Assembly (NCBI RefSeq): GCF_020042345.1
Contig: NZ_CP083387.1
Coordinates: 1,488,001 to 1,552,000, forward strand
Length of the DNA stretch: 64,000 bases
DNA from: Arachidicoccus terrestris
GTDB lineage: Bacteria > Bacteroidota > Bacteroidia > Chitinophagales > Chitinophagaceae
Reading direction: 5' to 3'
Under the pieces are notes generated by a model, which ran no database searches, was not told the DNA's origin, and saw only the letters and a program-made list of their open reading frames with translations. Made by a program: the position numbers and the translations under genes. Of the stretch, positions 51,132 to 61,699 are shown piece after piece; the first letter of the stretch is position 1, and every line of letters starts with the position of its first letter.

Positions 51132-53582
51132 TTACAAGGTCAGGAAAGCAACCGGAAGCGTTTCTACTTTGGCACTGGCTACAGATCTGCCGCTATTCGT
51201 TTTAAGCTTTATGATCGCCCGCCCATTATACAGCTGCACTTTTCTGGACCCTGAAGACGTGCCTAAGTCATCTATCAACGTTCCATCTCCCGTTAATCCA
51301 AACCGGATCCAATTGGTTGCATCCAGACACTGAACATGATTTTTATCATACAACTTAGCTTCGATAGTTGCAATACCATTTTCTTCTGCAACCTTTTCAA
51401 GTTTTACCAAAGCGGGTTTACCCCATTTTTCCGTCTGATACTTGAATTGGATGGTATCACGCACAGCTGTATTCTCTTTCGTTGCAACGACGATCACATT
51501 GTAATTTCCTTTATGCAAAGGTATATTCCAGCGAAGCCCGGCAGCCGGAAAATCCTGGCTATTGCGCTTTTTACTGCCATAGGATTTACCGTTCACAAAT
51601 AACTCAGCCTCATCACAATTAGAATACACCTTAATCATTTTTTCTTCTCCCTCCTTCCCCCAACGCACCGGCCAGGTGTGGCCATAAATATGTGCCATAG
51701 GTTTAGTAGCCCAGTAGGACTGGAATACATAATAAGATTCCTTTTTCGTCAGATCGCGTTCAACAACGCCCTTTTGGTTCATATATGGAACCGGATTATC
51801 CGGTCGGACCGGTGTGGAGAAATCCTTAAATACCCACTGCGCTGTCCCCGTCAGCCAAGGCATCGTCTCCTGCTCTTTTAAATGCCAGTCAAACAGATTA
51901 CAAATATAGGTTTCACTCCAGTCTCCATCTTTGGAAGCCCTGGCGGCACCTCCGTATAACGAAGCGTCTCCGGCTCTTTCATCTGCCGTACCTGTCGCTT
52001 TAATATCTTTAAGTGCATTATCAGGGTTTTCAGAATGCCTCCTGGCATGGCTGTCACCTCCCCACTCTACATGTAAAAAATGATCGACTTTATCAAACTC
52101 CGATTTTGTCACGTCTTTATACTCCGTATAAATTCCTCTGTACCAGCCTGCCCAGATTGACGGTGAATAAACATCTACGATGTCCTTACAGAAGTCACAA
52201 CGACGGATGGCTGTTTTACGCGACGGATCTAAAGAATGCGCCAGTACATTCAGCTCCTTCATATAGGCTCTGATTTTTTCTTTGTCAAATTCGGGAAAGT
52301 CGTTTGGCCAGTCGTTTTCATTGCCTAGCCCCCAGATCATTACTGCAGGATGATTAAAATGCTGCTCGATCATATTCGTCAACATTCGCTTTCCTTGTGC
52401 CTGATAGACCGAACCTCCCAGTCCGCCACGGCACCAGGGAATTTCTTCCCACACCAGAATCCCCAGGCTGTCGCAAAGATTTAAAATGATCCTTGACTGC
52501 TGATAATGCGCCAGGCGAATAAAATTCACGCCCATACCCTTCATCAGAATCATTTCCTTGCGCATCAATTCTTCAGTCATGGCTGGCCCCAGGCCTGCAT
52601 AATCCTCATGACGATGGGTTCCCTTAAGTAATAACCGTTTGCCATTTAATATGAAAGGACCTTTTTTTACAAACTCAAAACTTCGAAATCCGACCGGAGA
52701 AACACTGGTATGCGATCCGGCTTCTGAGGAAATGGTTGCTTCCAGGCTGTATAATTCCGGTTTATCCGGGCTCCAGAGTTGTGGACTATTAATTTTAAGA
52801 TCGGCCACTGCCTGGTCTCCGTCAAAATGATCCAGATGCTTTTGAAGGCGCTTCACAATCTTGCCGGAGGGCGCTTTTAGTGTCACCGATAAGTTCGCGG
52901 AATGAATCTTTTCAGGATTATTGAATCTCAATCTGATGCCGAGTTGACCAGCAGCCCTATCCTCATTCACTTTCGGGGCGGCAAAAACCTTGTCGATATA
53001 CAATGCCGGTTCATATACCAGGTTTACATACCGGTATAATCCACCATAAAGATTAAAGTCGGATAAATCTGAGGGCATCATTTCCAGATCCCGGCTATTA
53101 TCACACCTGACCGCTATCGGCACCTGGCTTTTAAAAGCCTTAAACAGACTATCATTGTTCTTAAATGCATTTACAGCGTCCGTGATATCTACTGTCCATT
53201 CATCATATCCGCCTACATGGCTGCCTACTTTGGTCGTGTATACATAAACTTCTGATTTCTGGCCCGCACCTTCAAAATGTAATAAAGTTCTGCCATGAGA
53301 ATACGGATTCTTGACATCCAGCTTTGTTTTGTACCACATTGGACCTTCATAGTAATTGACATCGGGGTCAACCGCATCCCGTTCATTTGCGCTATGTGGT
53401 AATGTAACGGGAGTCCATAAAGGAACCGTTTCAGGATTGCCCTTCTTGGCTGGGCGGACTGCCTCCCAAATACCCCCAAGATCTTCTTTCAGAAACTGCC
53501 ATCCCTCAGTCAACCGTATAGACTGCTGCGCAAACGAGAGTTGAGAGCCTAATATAAATGCAATAGCCAATAGATACCTCAT
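51132..53582 (-). CDS. Glycoside hydrolase family 2, beta-galactosidase/glucuronidase type
   Basis: An 816-residue exported GH2 enzyme with signal peptide (residues 1-19). The jelly-roll domain (about 30-190) and Ig-like domain precede the TIM barrel. The barrel shows GVNFIRLAHYQQSRIILNLC, acid/base Glu422 in WGLGNENDW and nucleophile Glu506 in HVEWGGD. A C-terminal Ig-like region of about 180 residues follows (KMIKVYSNCDEAELFVNGKS, of DUF4982 type). It removes a terminal beta-linked sugar, possibly galactose or glucuronic acid; the neighbouring lyase suggests a uronic-acid-containing polymer. A LacI-type palindrome lies 64 bases upstream. Confidence 0.9.
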   Translation of the reverse strand: MRYLLAIAFILGSQLSFAQQSIRLTEGWQFLKEDLGGIWEAVRPAKKGNPETVPLWTPVTLPHSANERDAVDPDVNYYEGPMWYKTKLDVKNPYSHGRTLLHFEGAGQKSEVYVYTTKVGSHVGGYDEWTVDITDAVNAFKNNDSLFKAFKSQVPIAVRCDNSRDLEMMPSDLSDFNLYGGLYRYVNLVYEPALYIDKVFAAPKVNEDRAAGQLGIRLRFNNPEKIHSANLSVTLKAPSGKIVKRLQKHLDHFDGDQAVADLKINSPQLWSPDKPELYSLEATISSEAGSHTSVSPVGFRSFEFVKKGPFILNGKRLLLKGTHRHEDYAGLGPAMTEELMRKEMILMKGMGVNFIRLAHYQQSRIILNLCDSLGILVWEEIPWCRGGLGGSVYQAQGKRMLTNMIEQHFNHPAVMIWGLGNENDWPNDFPEFDKEKIRAYMKELNVLAHSLDPSRKTAIRRCDFCKDIVDVYSPSIWAGWYRGIYTEYKDVTKSEFDKVDHFLHVEWGGDSHARRHSENPDNALKDIKATGTADERAGDASLYGGAARASKDGDWSETYICNLFDWHLKEQETMPWLTGTAQWVFKDFSTPVRPDNPVPYMNQKGVVERDLTKKESYYVFQSYWATKPMAHIYGHTWPVRWGKEGEEKMIKVYSNCDEAELFVNGKSYGSKKRNSQDFPAAGLRWNIPLHKGNYNVIVVATKENTAVRDTIQFKYQTEKWGKPALVKLEKVAEENGIATIEAKLYDKNHVQCLDATNWIRFGLTGDGTLIDDLGTSSGSRKVQLYNGRAIIKLKTNSGRSVASAKVETLPVAFLTL

Positions 53583-53608
53583 ATAATTATCGAATATTTA
53601 GAACAATA

Positions 53609-53694
53609 GTTTCGACTTAGCGGGCCCGTTATCAACAGTGCGAACCGTTTGGAAACGATTTCATTTTAACCGGCCCCAATTAAATAGTCGAAAC
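53609..53694. promoter_or_regulatory. Candidate operator region of the GH2 gene
   Basis: CGTTT-GG-AAACG (53646-53657), a palindrome of the form bound by LacI-family dimers, is centred inside a larger inverted repeat GTTTCGACT (53609-53617) / AGTCGAAAC (53686-53694). No regulator gene is adjacent, so the binding protein is unknown. Confidence 0.4.
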
Positions 53695-53788
53695 ACTAAA
53701 CTAAAGGATAATTATCAATTGTTAGCTTTTTATTTCCGCAACCGTTTCCGTAAAACATGACCTCCCAAACATCGAAAAAAAATGAAAA

Positions 53789-53842
53789 AGGGTTGTCACA
53801 ATGCGCTTACTTATTTAATATACAGCGAACTATAACAACCCT
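53789..53842 (-). terminator. Candidate terminator of the DoxX-like gene
   Basis: AGGGTTGT (53789-53796) and ACAACCCT (53835-53842) pair; on the minus strand the stem is followed by TTTTTC. The loop is long (38 bases), so confidence is moderate. Confidence 0.45.
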
Positions 53843-53905
53843 AAGCGTTTAAATACAGCCGTTACCTGTAAAAATCCGTCTTTCGGATGACATTTACTTT
53901 GTTGG

Positions 53906-54331
53906 TCAAGTGTTGCCCGTTTTTGGGGAAATCACAATTGGAAATCCGTTGTTATCATGCAACTTGTGATAGGTGATATAAGAAACCACCAAGAGTGCCA
54001 TGAAGAGCAGAGGGGAAAATAAACTCGCGGTCCATCCATCTACCGCAGCATAAGCGATAAAAGCCGAGATAAAGTCAATTCCAAAAGCGACATAGGTCCA
54101 TTCTTTAATTCTTTTGGAGACAGGAACAATTAATAGTATTCCGCCGATTATATGACCAATACTCACCTCCCAACGAAACCATTCCGGAAGCATAAGGTGA
54201 CGCGTCCCCGCTTTAGCTATTTCGCTATTGATAAAAAATGCACCGGAAAGCTCGAATAATGCAATGATAAGCGTAGTGACCCAATACGTAATCTTAGTCG
54301 ATTTTTTGTTGTTACGGACTACTGTTTCCAT
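53906..54331 (-). CDS. DoxX-like membrane protein
   Basis: A 141-residue protein with four membrane helices. The first is TKITYWVTTLIIALFELSGA, followed by short loops and a third helix, FGIDFISAFIAYAAVDG. The four-helix layout is that of DoxX-like proteins (DoxX, TQO small subunit and similar), a group with varied or unknown roles, some linked to thiosulfate or quinone metabolism. No catalytic residue can be pointed out. The DinB-like gene ends 40 bases upstream on the same strand, so joint transcription is likely. Confidence 0.75.
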   Translation of the reverse strand: METVVRNNKKSTKITYWVTTLIIALFELSGAFFINSEIAKAGTRHLMLPEWFRWEVSIGHIIGGILLIVPVSKRIKEWTYVAFGIDFISAFIAYAAVDGWTASLFSPLLFMALLVVSYITYHKLHDNNGFPIVISPKTGNT

Positions 54332-54371
54332 TGTGTTTAGTTTTATGTTAGAAAATGGAGATCTGTTACAA

Positions 54372-54914
54372 TTAAATAACTGTTTTATTCTCTTGAAGGA
54401 GCTTATAAATATTTTGTATTTGCCTGGTATGTCTTATAACATGAAAGGCCGCAAAACTGAGCAACTCAAATCTTGTCAGATACCCTACACCGGGAAACTC
54501 CATAGCCTGGCATATAAGAGATAAATCCAACCCGCGTATATCGCCTAGCAATAATTGTTCTGTCTCAGTCAGGTCATTTCTCATTTCTGCTCTGGAAATA
54601 AACCTTTCGTCGGGCAGCAATTCGGGAGCGGATTTGCCCTTTGCTGTCATATCTTCCATTATTTGCTTTAATACCGGTATGTGTTGCTCCGGGTTTCTGT
54701 TTACCGGTATAACCTCCCCTTCAACAATCTGATGGATAAATTGCATAGATTTATTGATGTGATTTCCTGTTTCTGCCGCTGTCCAGCTCCCTGCAAATGG
54801 AGCGACATTGAAAGCCGATTCCTTAAATGCGTACATTGACTCAACAAAGGATTTTATAGCCTCCTGTAACAAGGATTCCAACGCTGTTCTTTTTTCTTCA
54901 TTTATTGCTTCCAT
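54372..54914 (-). CDS. DinB-family protein
   Basis: A 180-residue helical protein from ATG 54914 (MEAINEEKRTALESLL), preferred over the start eight codons earlier because its sequence opens directly with the first helix. The DinB-fold motifs are SWTAAETGNHINKSMQFIHQ with a metal-binding His, and LSFAAFHVIRHTRQIQNI in the last helix with two further histidines. It is distant in sequence from the DinB-like protein at 10696-11214. Substrate unknown. It is followed by the DoxX-like gene. Confidence 0.8.
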   Translation of the reverse strand: MEAINEEKRTALESLLQEAIKSFVESMYAFKESAFNVAPFAGSWTAAETGNHINKSMQFIHQIVEGEVIPVNRNPEQHIPVLKQIMEDMTAKGKSAPELLPDERFISRAEMRNDLTETEQLLLGDIRGLDLSLICQAMEFPGVGYLTRFELLSFAAFHVIRHTRQIQNIYKLLQENKTVI

Positions 54915-55260
54915 GACTTCGAGTTTAAAATGGCACAATCCGGTCTGATTAATTTTCTATGACAAAAATAGAAGGAATATTCAGTTAATTGCAGGTATAA
55001 ATACGGCAAAATATGGGGCAATTTACGCCAGAGATGAAATTCGCCCGTAAAATCAGCCTCAGTTGATGGATATTAGAGAAAAGAATAGTGGGCATGCTGC
55101 TCATCGCAACGATAGTGCTGTGGCTGAAAACCGCCCGAACAGCACGCCTCAACTCAGCCATTAGCCTAAAGAATGAATAAAGGAACAGGGGCCAATCCTG
55201 GACATATTATATCCGGACTGACCCCATTCACCCTTTATCTAAAATCCAAAACTTTAGTCT
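54915..55260. other. Intergenic region behind the arabinose operon
   Basis: No gene is seen on either strand. An imperfect inverted repeat at about 55176-55242 (AAAGG-n-GGGG and CCCC-n-CCTTT with complementary CA/TG) lies 20-80 bases past the GH51 stop and may end the operon. The promoter of the DinB-like gene should also be here. Confidence 0.4.
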
Positions 55261-56814
55261 TTATTCAAGATCCAGCATCACTACACTATGTGCCGGCAGC
55301 GTCACCGTTAGCACCTGACTACCTGCCGCGCCGGATAATTTGGCGCCCTTAAACTCAGTTATCTTAACATTATCAGGCTGTTCAAATGTATTGACCGTTG
55401 TAACGGCTTTGGCATTCAACAGCAGGCCAGCTACTTTCGTATATTGAGTATGTGCCAGGTCAACGGTTACCGTTTCCGAGGTTTCAGCATTCAGGTTGAC
55501 CAGGCTGGCATGCAATTTTCCGGCATCATCGATAGAAGCGGAGGCATTGACTGCATCAATTGTCGCATTACCTACAGTATAAGCCGGGCTAATCAGGTGT
55601 AAAGGCACTAAACGCCCTCCCTGATGCTTTTTGTACATCTCAAAAACATAATAAGTCGGTGTAAGGATCATCTGATCGCCTTTGGTCAAAATGAGCGATT
55701 GTAAAACATTCACCGTCTGGGCAAGGTTCGCCATTCTCACACGATCTGCGTGATTATTAAAGATATTCAATGTGGATGCCGCAATGAGTGCATCTCTCAT
55801 ACTATTTTGCTGATAAAGAAAAGCAGGATTCGTCCCCGGTTCTGCATCGGTCCATACCCCCCATTCGTCTACCACAAGCGCCACTTTCTTATCCGGATCA
55901 TACTTGTCCATGATAGCAGAATGCTTGGTCACCAGTTCTTCCATATGAAGACAGTTCTTCATCGTATTAAAATATTCCGCTTCATCAAAATTCGTAGCCG
56001 ATCCTTTCTTCCCCCAGTGTCCGGTTGGAATGGTATAATAATGCAAACTTAGCCCCCACATCATATTCAGCGGGATGCCTTTCATCAGCACTTCTGTCCA
56101 GTGGTAATCATCGGAGTTCGCGCCGCTGGCAATTCTTTTCAAGGGAGCATTTTGATAACTCTTCGCAAATGTAGCGTATCGCCTGAATTCATTGACGTAG
56201 TATTCAGGTTTCATGCTACCGCCACAGCCCCAGCTTTCGTTGCCAATCCCAAAAAACTGAACGCCATAGGGCTTGTCTATCCCATCTTCCTTTCGCAATT
56301 TAGTCATGGGGCTCTCGCCGTCAAAGTTCAGGTATTCAACCCAGTTCGACATCTCCTGGACAGTACCACTGCCCATATTGCCAGAGATATAAGGCTGCGT
56401 GTGCAGCAGATGGCAAAGCTGCATAAACTCGTTGGTGCCAAAACTATTGTCTTCCGTCACCCCGCCCCAATTCGTATTGACCATTTTAGGCCTTTTTGCG
56501 GGATCGCCGATGCCATTCATCCAGTGGTATTCATCCGCAAAGCAGCCACCCGGCCACCGCAGGTTAGGAATCTGTATTTTCCGGAGCGCTTCCACAACGT
56601 CCATTCGGATTCGACCCTCCTTTTTCACTTTGGCATCCTTAGGCACCCAGATACCTCCATAAATACCCCGGCCAAGGTGTTCGGAAAACATTCCATAAAT
56701 ATTCGGATTGATCTCGGTTTTGGCTTTGGAGGCATCCAGGCTAATGACAGCCTTTTGTGCGGATGCCGCCAGTATGCCGCAAAGCAATAAAACTGTCAGC
56801 AATTGTTTTTTCAT
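55261..56814 (-). CDS. Alpha-L-arabinofuranosidase, GH51
   Basis: A 517-residue exported GH51 enzyme that releases L-arabinose from arabinan, arabinoxylan or similar side chains. ATG 56814 ([20 protein letters not shown]) gives a signal peptide. The acid/base Glu193 is in [11 protein letters not shown] and the nucleophile Glu317 in [10 protein letters not shown]. The opening [20 protein letters not shown] is the classical GH51 start. It is the last gene of the arabinose operon, 44 bases after araR, so extracellular or periplasmic release is tied to import and catabolism. Confidence 0.95.
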   Translation of the reverse strand: MKKQLLTVLLLCGILAASAQKAVISLDASKAKTEINPNIYGMFSEHLGRGIYGGIWVPKDAKVKKEGRIRMDVVEALRKIQIPNLRWPGGCFADEYHWMNGIGDPAKRPKMVNTNWGGVTEDNSFGTNEFMQLCHLLHTQPYISGNMGSGTVQEMSNWVEYLNFDGESPMTKLRKEDGIDKPYGVQFFGIGNESWGCGGSMKPEYYVNEFRRYATFAKSYQNAPLKRIASGANSDDYHWTEVLMKGIPLNMMWGLSLHYYTIPTGHWGKKGSATNFDEAEYFNTMKNCLHMEELVTKHSAIMDKYDPDKKVALVVDEWGVWTDAEPGTNPAFLYQQNSMRDALIAASTLNIFNNHADRVRMANLAQTVNVLQSLILTKGDQMILTPTYYVFEMYKKHQGGRLVPLHLISPAYTVGNATIDAVNASASIDDAGKLHASLVNLNAETSETVTVDLAHTQYTKVAGLLLNAKAVTTVNTFEQPDNVKITEFKGAKLSGAAGSQVLTVTLPAHSVVMLDLE

Positions 56815-56867
56815 GTTAATCAATATTTAATAATAAGCGAATAAATACAACAGTTTAAACCAGATGG

Positions 56868-57650
56868 CTATGTGTCAGCGTCCGCTGCTTTCACCGGCAT
56901 CATTACAGCACTTACCTTTTGTCCTTCCTTGTTACTTTTAAATTTCGGCTTATATACAAAATTCAAAAAGGTATTAAAACCTTCTTCATACTTCTCTTTA
57001 TCCAGTGTATAGAAATAAGCTCCTTTTTTTGAATTCAGCTTATCTCTTTCTTTTAGCCTGACAAGCAGGCCCAGGGATTGAACCTTCTTGAAGAAATTGC
57101 CGGGATCAAATTTCGTATCATAGAGCTTTTCATATAAGATCTGCAACTGCGGAATGGTAAATTTATCCGGTAACAACTCAAAGAGAAGCGGATGCAGGGC
57201 GGCTTTATAACGCAGCCTTTCTTTGGCCATCTCCACCATCGCATTATGATCAAAAATGAGTTTAGGAACTTTTTCGGCAGGCACCCATCTGGCCTGAAAA
57301 TCTGCACTCATCTGACTCTGATAGCGCTTAATATCTATCAGGGCAAAATATGCCATCACCGCTGTCCGGGCACCAGGGTCTCTGGAAGGGTCACTAAAAA
57401 GATGCAACTGCTCCATATAGATTCCCTCCAGGCCAGTCAGTTCATGGAGAACACGGGTAGCAGCATCTTCTCCGCTTTCCGTCTCCGCTACAAAACCTCC
57501 CATCAAGCTGAGCCGCCCTTTACACGGCTCAAACCCTCTTTTAATGACCAATAGCTTCAGACCTTCCTCATCGAATCCAAATATGATACAGTCCACTGCC
57601 AGAAGGAGCTTTTTGCCACTGTATTTTCTTTTTTTCTTTTCCTTTTCCAA
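56868..57650 (-). CDS. araR: Nudix-type transcriptional regulator AraR
   Basis: A 260-residue regulator with an N-terminal Nudix-like domain and a C-terminal winged helix. The Nudix box is degenerate: GFVAETESGEDAATRVLHEL shows RVLHE where catalytic proteins have REUxE, so it should bind rather than hydrolyse. The C-terminal part (LPDKFTIPQLQILYEKLYDT to KGAYFYTLDKEKYEEGFNTF) is the DNA-binding NrtR-like region. This is the architecture of AraR of Bacteroides, the repressor of arabinose genes released by L-arabinose. Here it sits inside the operon between the symporter and GH51. The start is a TTG; a TAA just upstream in frame leaves no better choice except ATT. Confidence 0.88.
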   Translation of the reverse strand: MEKEKKKRKYSGKKLLLAVDCIIFGFDEEGLKLLVIKRGFEPCKGRLSLMGGFVAETESGEDAATRVLHELTGLEGIYMEQLHLFSDPSRDPGARTAVMAYFALIDIKRYQSQMSADFQARWVPAEKVPKLIFDHNAMVEMAKERLRYKAALHPLLFELLPDKFTIPQLQILYEKLYDTKFDPGNFFKKVQSLGLLVRLKERDKLNSKKGAYFYTLDKEKYEEGFNTFLNFVYKPKFKSNKEGQKVSAVMMPVKAADADT

Positions 57651-57703
57651 AATCCCGTTTTAAAAATAAGCTGACTCAAATTGCATATCCAACCTGATTC
57701 CTA

Positions 57704-59389
57704 TTACCAGAATTTGGCATATAGTGCAGCAAACAACATCAGGATTACTACAATAAGTACCAGTACGCTGGGTTCCACTTTATACATCTTACGATCTATA
57801 ACGAAGGCTTTTTCATTGACCTTCGGACTAAACAGGCTGCAGATCACCATCAGTACTACTGTAAACCCAAAGGCCAGTCCCATACAGATAAGGAACGGAA
57901 TTTCGTAACCGCCATGTCCATTCGGATACGCCGTATAAAACCAGGTATTATTTCCGAAAAGTTGTGGCGCAAATTCGTTGAAGAATACGCAAAGCACAAA
58001 TCCGCCGACGATGCCCACAATGGAAGCCAGTCCGTTTGTCCGCTTCCAGAACATACCCAGTAGAAACACGGCCAGTACGCCCGGGCTGATAAATCCGGTA
58101 TACTTTTGGATAAATGTAAATCCGCCGGCACCACCAATCCCAAGAATATCATCCCAGGTAAAGAACAGTCCGATGGCCATAGATACTACCACAGCGATAC
58201 GTCCAATCCATACCATCTTCTTGTCGGAAGCCTCCTTATGAAAATAGTTCTTATAGATATCCAAGGTATAGATGGTAGAAATGCTATTAGCTTTCCCGGC
58301 GAGTGAGGCGATGATCGCGGCAGAGAGTGCGGCGATAGATAGGCCTTTCAGCCCGTTAGGCAAAAAGCCTAATACCGCTGAATAAGCATGATCTTTATGC
58401 CCGCCTAATTCAGGTAGAAACCCTTTCTGATACAACACATAAGCCGCAATTCCAGGCAACATTACTACAATAGGGGTAAACATTTTCAGGATACCGGCGA
58501 ACATCAGGCCCGTGCGGGCTGTCTTCAGATCGGCTCCCAGAGCTCTCTGGGTAATATATTGATTGGTACCAAAATATTCCAGATTTACGATCCACTGACC
58601 GGCGATATACATCAGAATTCCCGGCACGATCAGATACTGGTCAATATAATGCTGTGAAGACGTCGCTGTCGGTTTATCATAAATCAGGTGAAAATGCTGT
58701 GGTGCCGCGTCCATCATAGCCTGGAATCCGGCAAAGATATCTTTGCCAAGGCCGAACTTTTCGCTGACCACCTGTAAAGCAAAATAAGTAGTTGCCAAAC
58801 CACCGATGAGCAGCATCGCGACCTGTATCGCGTCTGTATATCCAATGACCTTCATACCTCCCAGGGCAATCAATACCGAGCAGATGGCAAAGATCACCAT
58901 AATCATATGCAGTGACGCTCCTCCGACAAGCGTATTGACAGCCAGTGCCCCTAAATACAGAATAGAAGTAATATTGACGAACACATAGAGCAATAACCAG
59001 AAAATAGCCATAATCAATGCAACAGTCCCGTTAAACCGCCGTTTTAGAAACTGTGGCATTGTAAATATCTTGTTCTTGAGATAGATCGGTAAGAACCAGA
59101 CGGCGATAATGATAAGCCCCAGAGCGCCTACCCATTCGTATACGCCTACGGCAATCCCCACAAAAAATCCATCTCCACTCATACCGATAAACTGCTCAGC
59201 TGAGATATTAGAAGCAATAATGGAGGCTCCGATAGCCCACCAGGTCAGAGACCCCTCCGCCAGAAAATAATCATGGCTGCTCAGGTCCTTATTCTTCCTT
59301 TTGCGGTAGATCCAAATTCCATAAAAGGTAATCAGTAAAAAATAGGCAACGATAATGATATAATCAATATGGATAAGTCCACTTTTCAT
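57704..59389 (-). CDS. Sodium/sugar symporter (SSS family), probable arabinose transporter
   Basis: A 561-residue membrane protein of the solute:sodium symporter family with about 14 helices. It opens IDYIIIVAYFLLITFYGIWI, then LAEGSLTWWAIGASIIASNI with SAEQFIGMSG, the family's sodium-site helix, and later AALSAAIIASLAGKANSIST. It resembles vSGLT-like sugar carriers. Position 53 bases upstream of araR and 43 bases after araA makes L-arabinose the probable substrate. No other transporter is present in the operon. Confidence 0.9.
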   Translation of the reverse strand: MKSGLIHIDYIIIVAYFLLITFYGIWIYRKRKNKDLSSHDYFLAEGSLTWWAIGASIIASNISAEQFIGMSGDGFFVGIAVGVYEWVGALGLIIIAVWFLPIYLKNKIFTMPQFLKRRFNGTVALIMAIFWLLLYVFVNITSILYLGALAVNTLVGGASLHMIMVIFAICSVLIALGGMKVIGYTDAIQVAMLLIGGLATTYFALQVVSEKFGLGKDIFAGFQAMMDAAPQHFHLIYDKPTATSSQHYIDQYLIVPGILMYIAGQWIVNLEYFGTNQYITQRALGADLKTARTGLMFAGILKMFTPIVVMLPGIAAYVLYQKGFLPELGGHKDHAYSAVLGFLPNGLKGLSIAALSAAIIASLAGKANSISTIYTLDIYKNYFHKEASDKKMVWIGRIAVVVSMAIGLFFTWDDILGIGGAGGFTFIQKYTGFISPGVLAVFLLGMFWKRTNGLASIVGIVGGFVLCVFFNEFAPQLFGNNTWFYTAYPNGHGGYEIPFLICMGLAFGFTVVLMVICSLFSPKVNEKAFVIDRKMYKVEPSVLVLIVVILMLFAALYAKFW

Positions 59390-59432
59390 GTGTCGAATTT
59401 AGTGTGGGATGACTTCCCGGTGAATGAAATAA

Positions 59433-60923
59433 TTATTGATAATACGCTTGGGCGAACTTAAGTTCTCTTTTGAGTTGCCGAAGTGTTGTGTCCTGATCAA
59501 TGATAACGCTCTCTATACCCGCCATCTCCGCAAAATCTTCAATCTGCTCTACGGAAAGATTCTGACTATAGCTGGTATGATGGGCGCCACCTGCCAGAAT
59601 CCATGCTGCGCAGGACGTCTGAAAATCAGGTAAAGGCTTCCACATTACACGTGCGACCGGCAACTTTGGCAAGGCTTCTGTAATTTCCACACCCTCAACC
59701 GCGTTGATAACCATCCGGAAGCGGCCACCCATGTCTACAAGACTGGATGCCACCGCAGGCCCGCCACCACCGTTAAAAACCAGGCGTACCGGATCAGATT
59801 TTCCACCGATGCCCAAAGGATGAATTTCACAGCTGGCACGGCCGACCGCAAGTGAAGCGTCTACTTCCAGCATATGTGAGCCCATCACCTTTGCATCTTT
59901 TGGATCTAAATGATAGGTATAATCTTCCATAAAGGCATTTGCTCCCGGCAGGCCGTGCCCCATCACTTTCATAGCGCGTACAAGTGCCGCAGTTTTCCAG
60001 TCCCCTTCACCTGCAAATCCATAACCATCTGCCATCAGCCGCTGTACAGCAATGCCGGGCAACTGATTCACACCATGCAAATCCTCAAAGGTGTCCGTAA
60101 AACCTTTAAACCCTCCGGCCTGCAAAAAGCTTCGAAGCCCCAGTTCGATCTTCGCCGCGTCTCTGAGGGCCGCCCTTTGTGTACCTTCTTTTCTAAGTAC
60201 GTCCATCAGGTCATAACTGTCTTCATATTCCTGGATTAAAACATCTACTTCTTTATCGGATATCTCACTGATTACAGTGGCCAGATCTCCGATTCCGTAG
60301 GTATTCACTGAAAATCCGAGTTTAGCTTCCGCCGCCACCTTGTCCCCTTCCGTTACGGCAACAAAGCGCATATTATCGCCAAAACGGGCAAATTTAGCTC
60401 CCTGCCAATCCGCCCAGCCAGCTGCGACCCTGGCCCAGTCGCCAATCTGCTTTTGAACCGCAGACGCTGCCCAATGGCCTACAACCACCTTTCTGTTGAT
60501 GCCTAAACGTGTAACAATAAAGCCAAATTCTCTATCGCCATGTGCACTTTGGTTCAGATTCATAAAATCCATATCCATTGTTGCCCATGGAATATCCTGG
60601 TTAAACTGAGTATGCAAATGCAACAGCGGCTTATGCAAAATATTCAGTCCGCGGATCCACATTTTTGCCGGAGAAAACGTATGCATCCAGGCAATCAGAC
60701 CTATGACATTATCATCGTGATTGGCTTTTTGAACCAGGCTGTAAATCTCGTCGGTTGTCTTTACCGTTGGCTGCCAGACGATCTTTGCCGGAATATCCCC
60801 TGCACTATCCAATGCCCGTGCAATTTCCTGGCTATGGCTGGCAACTTCTCTTAGCGTCTCTTCACCATATAAATGTTGGCTGCCGGTCACCAGCCAGATC
60901 TCCCGGTTTTTAAAGTCGATCAT
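59433..60923 (-). CDS. araA: L-arabinose isomerase
   Basis: AraA converts L-arabinose to L-ribulose with Mn2+. The 496-residue protein has the opening [41 protein letters not shown] with a metal-site Glu, and the later GASCEIH-type [18 protein letters not shown]. The length is normal. It lies 50 bases after araD and 43 bases before the symporter gene. Upstream of its ATG is the string TAAATTTTATTTAAT, similar to one in front of araB. Confidence 0.97.
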   Translation of the reverse strand: MIDFKNREIWLVTGSQHLYGEETLREVASHSQEIARALDSAGDIPAKIVWQPTVKTTDEIYSLVQKANHDDNVIGLIAWMHTFSPAKMWIRGLNILHKPLLHLHTQFNQDIPWATMDMDFMNLNQSAHGDREFGFIVTRLGINRKVVVGHWAASAVQKQIGDWARVAAGWADWQGAKFARFGDNMRFVAVTEGDKVAAEAKLGFSVNTYGIGDLATVISEISDKEVDVLIQEYEDSYDLMDVLRKEGTQRAALRDAAKIELGLRSFLQAGGFKGFTDTFEDLHGVNQLPGIAVQRLMADGYGFAGEGDWKTAALVRAMKVMGHGLPGANAFMEDYTYHLDPKDAKVMGSHMLEVDASLAVGRASCEIHPLGIGGKSDPVRLVFNGGGGPAVASSLVDMGGRFRMVINAVEGVEITEALPKLPVARVMWKPLPDFQTSCAAWILAGGAHHTSYSQNLSVEQIEDFAEMAGIESVIIDQDTTLRQLKRELKFAQAYYQ

Positions 60924-60973
60924 ATAAATTTTATTTAATATAAGATGATTATTGTTAATCTGTTTCTATAATC

Positions 60974-61672
60974 CTATTGTCCGTAATACGCGCCGTCTCC
61001 GTGTTTACGCTCATAATGTTTTCTTATCAGCGCATCTTTTAGCCTGGGCGCTTCGCTATTGATCTGTAGCGTAAACAAAGCCATTTTAGCCACCTGTTCT
61101 AATACGCCACTATTATATACTGCCTTATCTGCGGTTTTACCCCAGGTGAAAGGTGCATGATTACCAACCAGCACCATTTCCATCTCCTCATAGCTTAGAC
61201 CACGTTCTTTAAAACAATCCATAATCTGGAAACCCGTCTGATATTCGTAATCACCTCGGATCATCTCATCAGACATGGGAGGGGCGCAGGGAATATCCAT
61301 CGTATTATGATCAGCGTGTGTGGTGCCAAAAATGGGAATGTCTATTCCCGACTGCGCCCATGAAGTGGCATAAGTAGAGTGCGTATGTACAACGCTTCCG
61401 ATATTTTCCCAGTGCTGATAAAGCACTCCATGGGTTTTGGTATCAGAAGAAGGCCTTAAATCTCCTTCTACGACTTTACCATCATAGTCTACAATGACCA
61501 TCTTATCAGGCGTTAGCTGTTCATATGGTACGCCACTCGGCTTAATGGCAAACACAGCTTCACTTCGATCCACGACGCTTACATTTCCAAAAGTAAACAA
61601 AACCAGACCTAATGCAGGTAACTGCATGTTGGCCTGGTATGCTTCTTGTTTAATGGATGAATATTTTTTCAT
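60974..61672 (-). CDS. araD: L-ribulose-5-phosphate 4-epimerase
   Basis: AraD epimerises L-ribulose-5-phosphate to D-xylulose-5-phosphate, feeding the pentose phosphate pathway. The 232-residue class II aldolase-type protein has the zinc ligands in VVHTHSTYATSWAQ and a third in the C-terminal FALGNHAPFTWG-like stretch (VLVGNHAPFTWGKTADKAV). GTTHADHN marks the active-site loop. It starts 27 bases after araB and is followed by araA after 50 bases. Confidence 0.96.
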   Translation of the reverse strand: MKKYSSIKQEAYQANMQLPALGLVLFTFGNVSVVDRSEAVFAIKPSGVPYEQLTPDKMVIVDYDGKVVEGDLRPSSDTKTHGVLYQHWENIGSVVHTHSTYATSWAQSGIDIPIFGTTHADHNTMDIPCAPPMSDEMIRGDYEYQTGFQIMDCFKERGLSYEEMEMVLVGNHAPFTWGKTADKAVYNSGVLEQVAKMALFTLQINSEAPRLKDALIRKHYERKHGDGAYYGQ

Positions 61673-61699
61673 ATTATTTGTTTAATTTCAGAACATATT

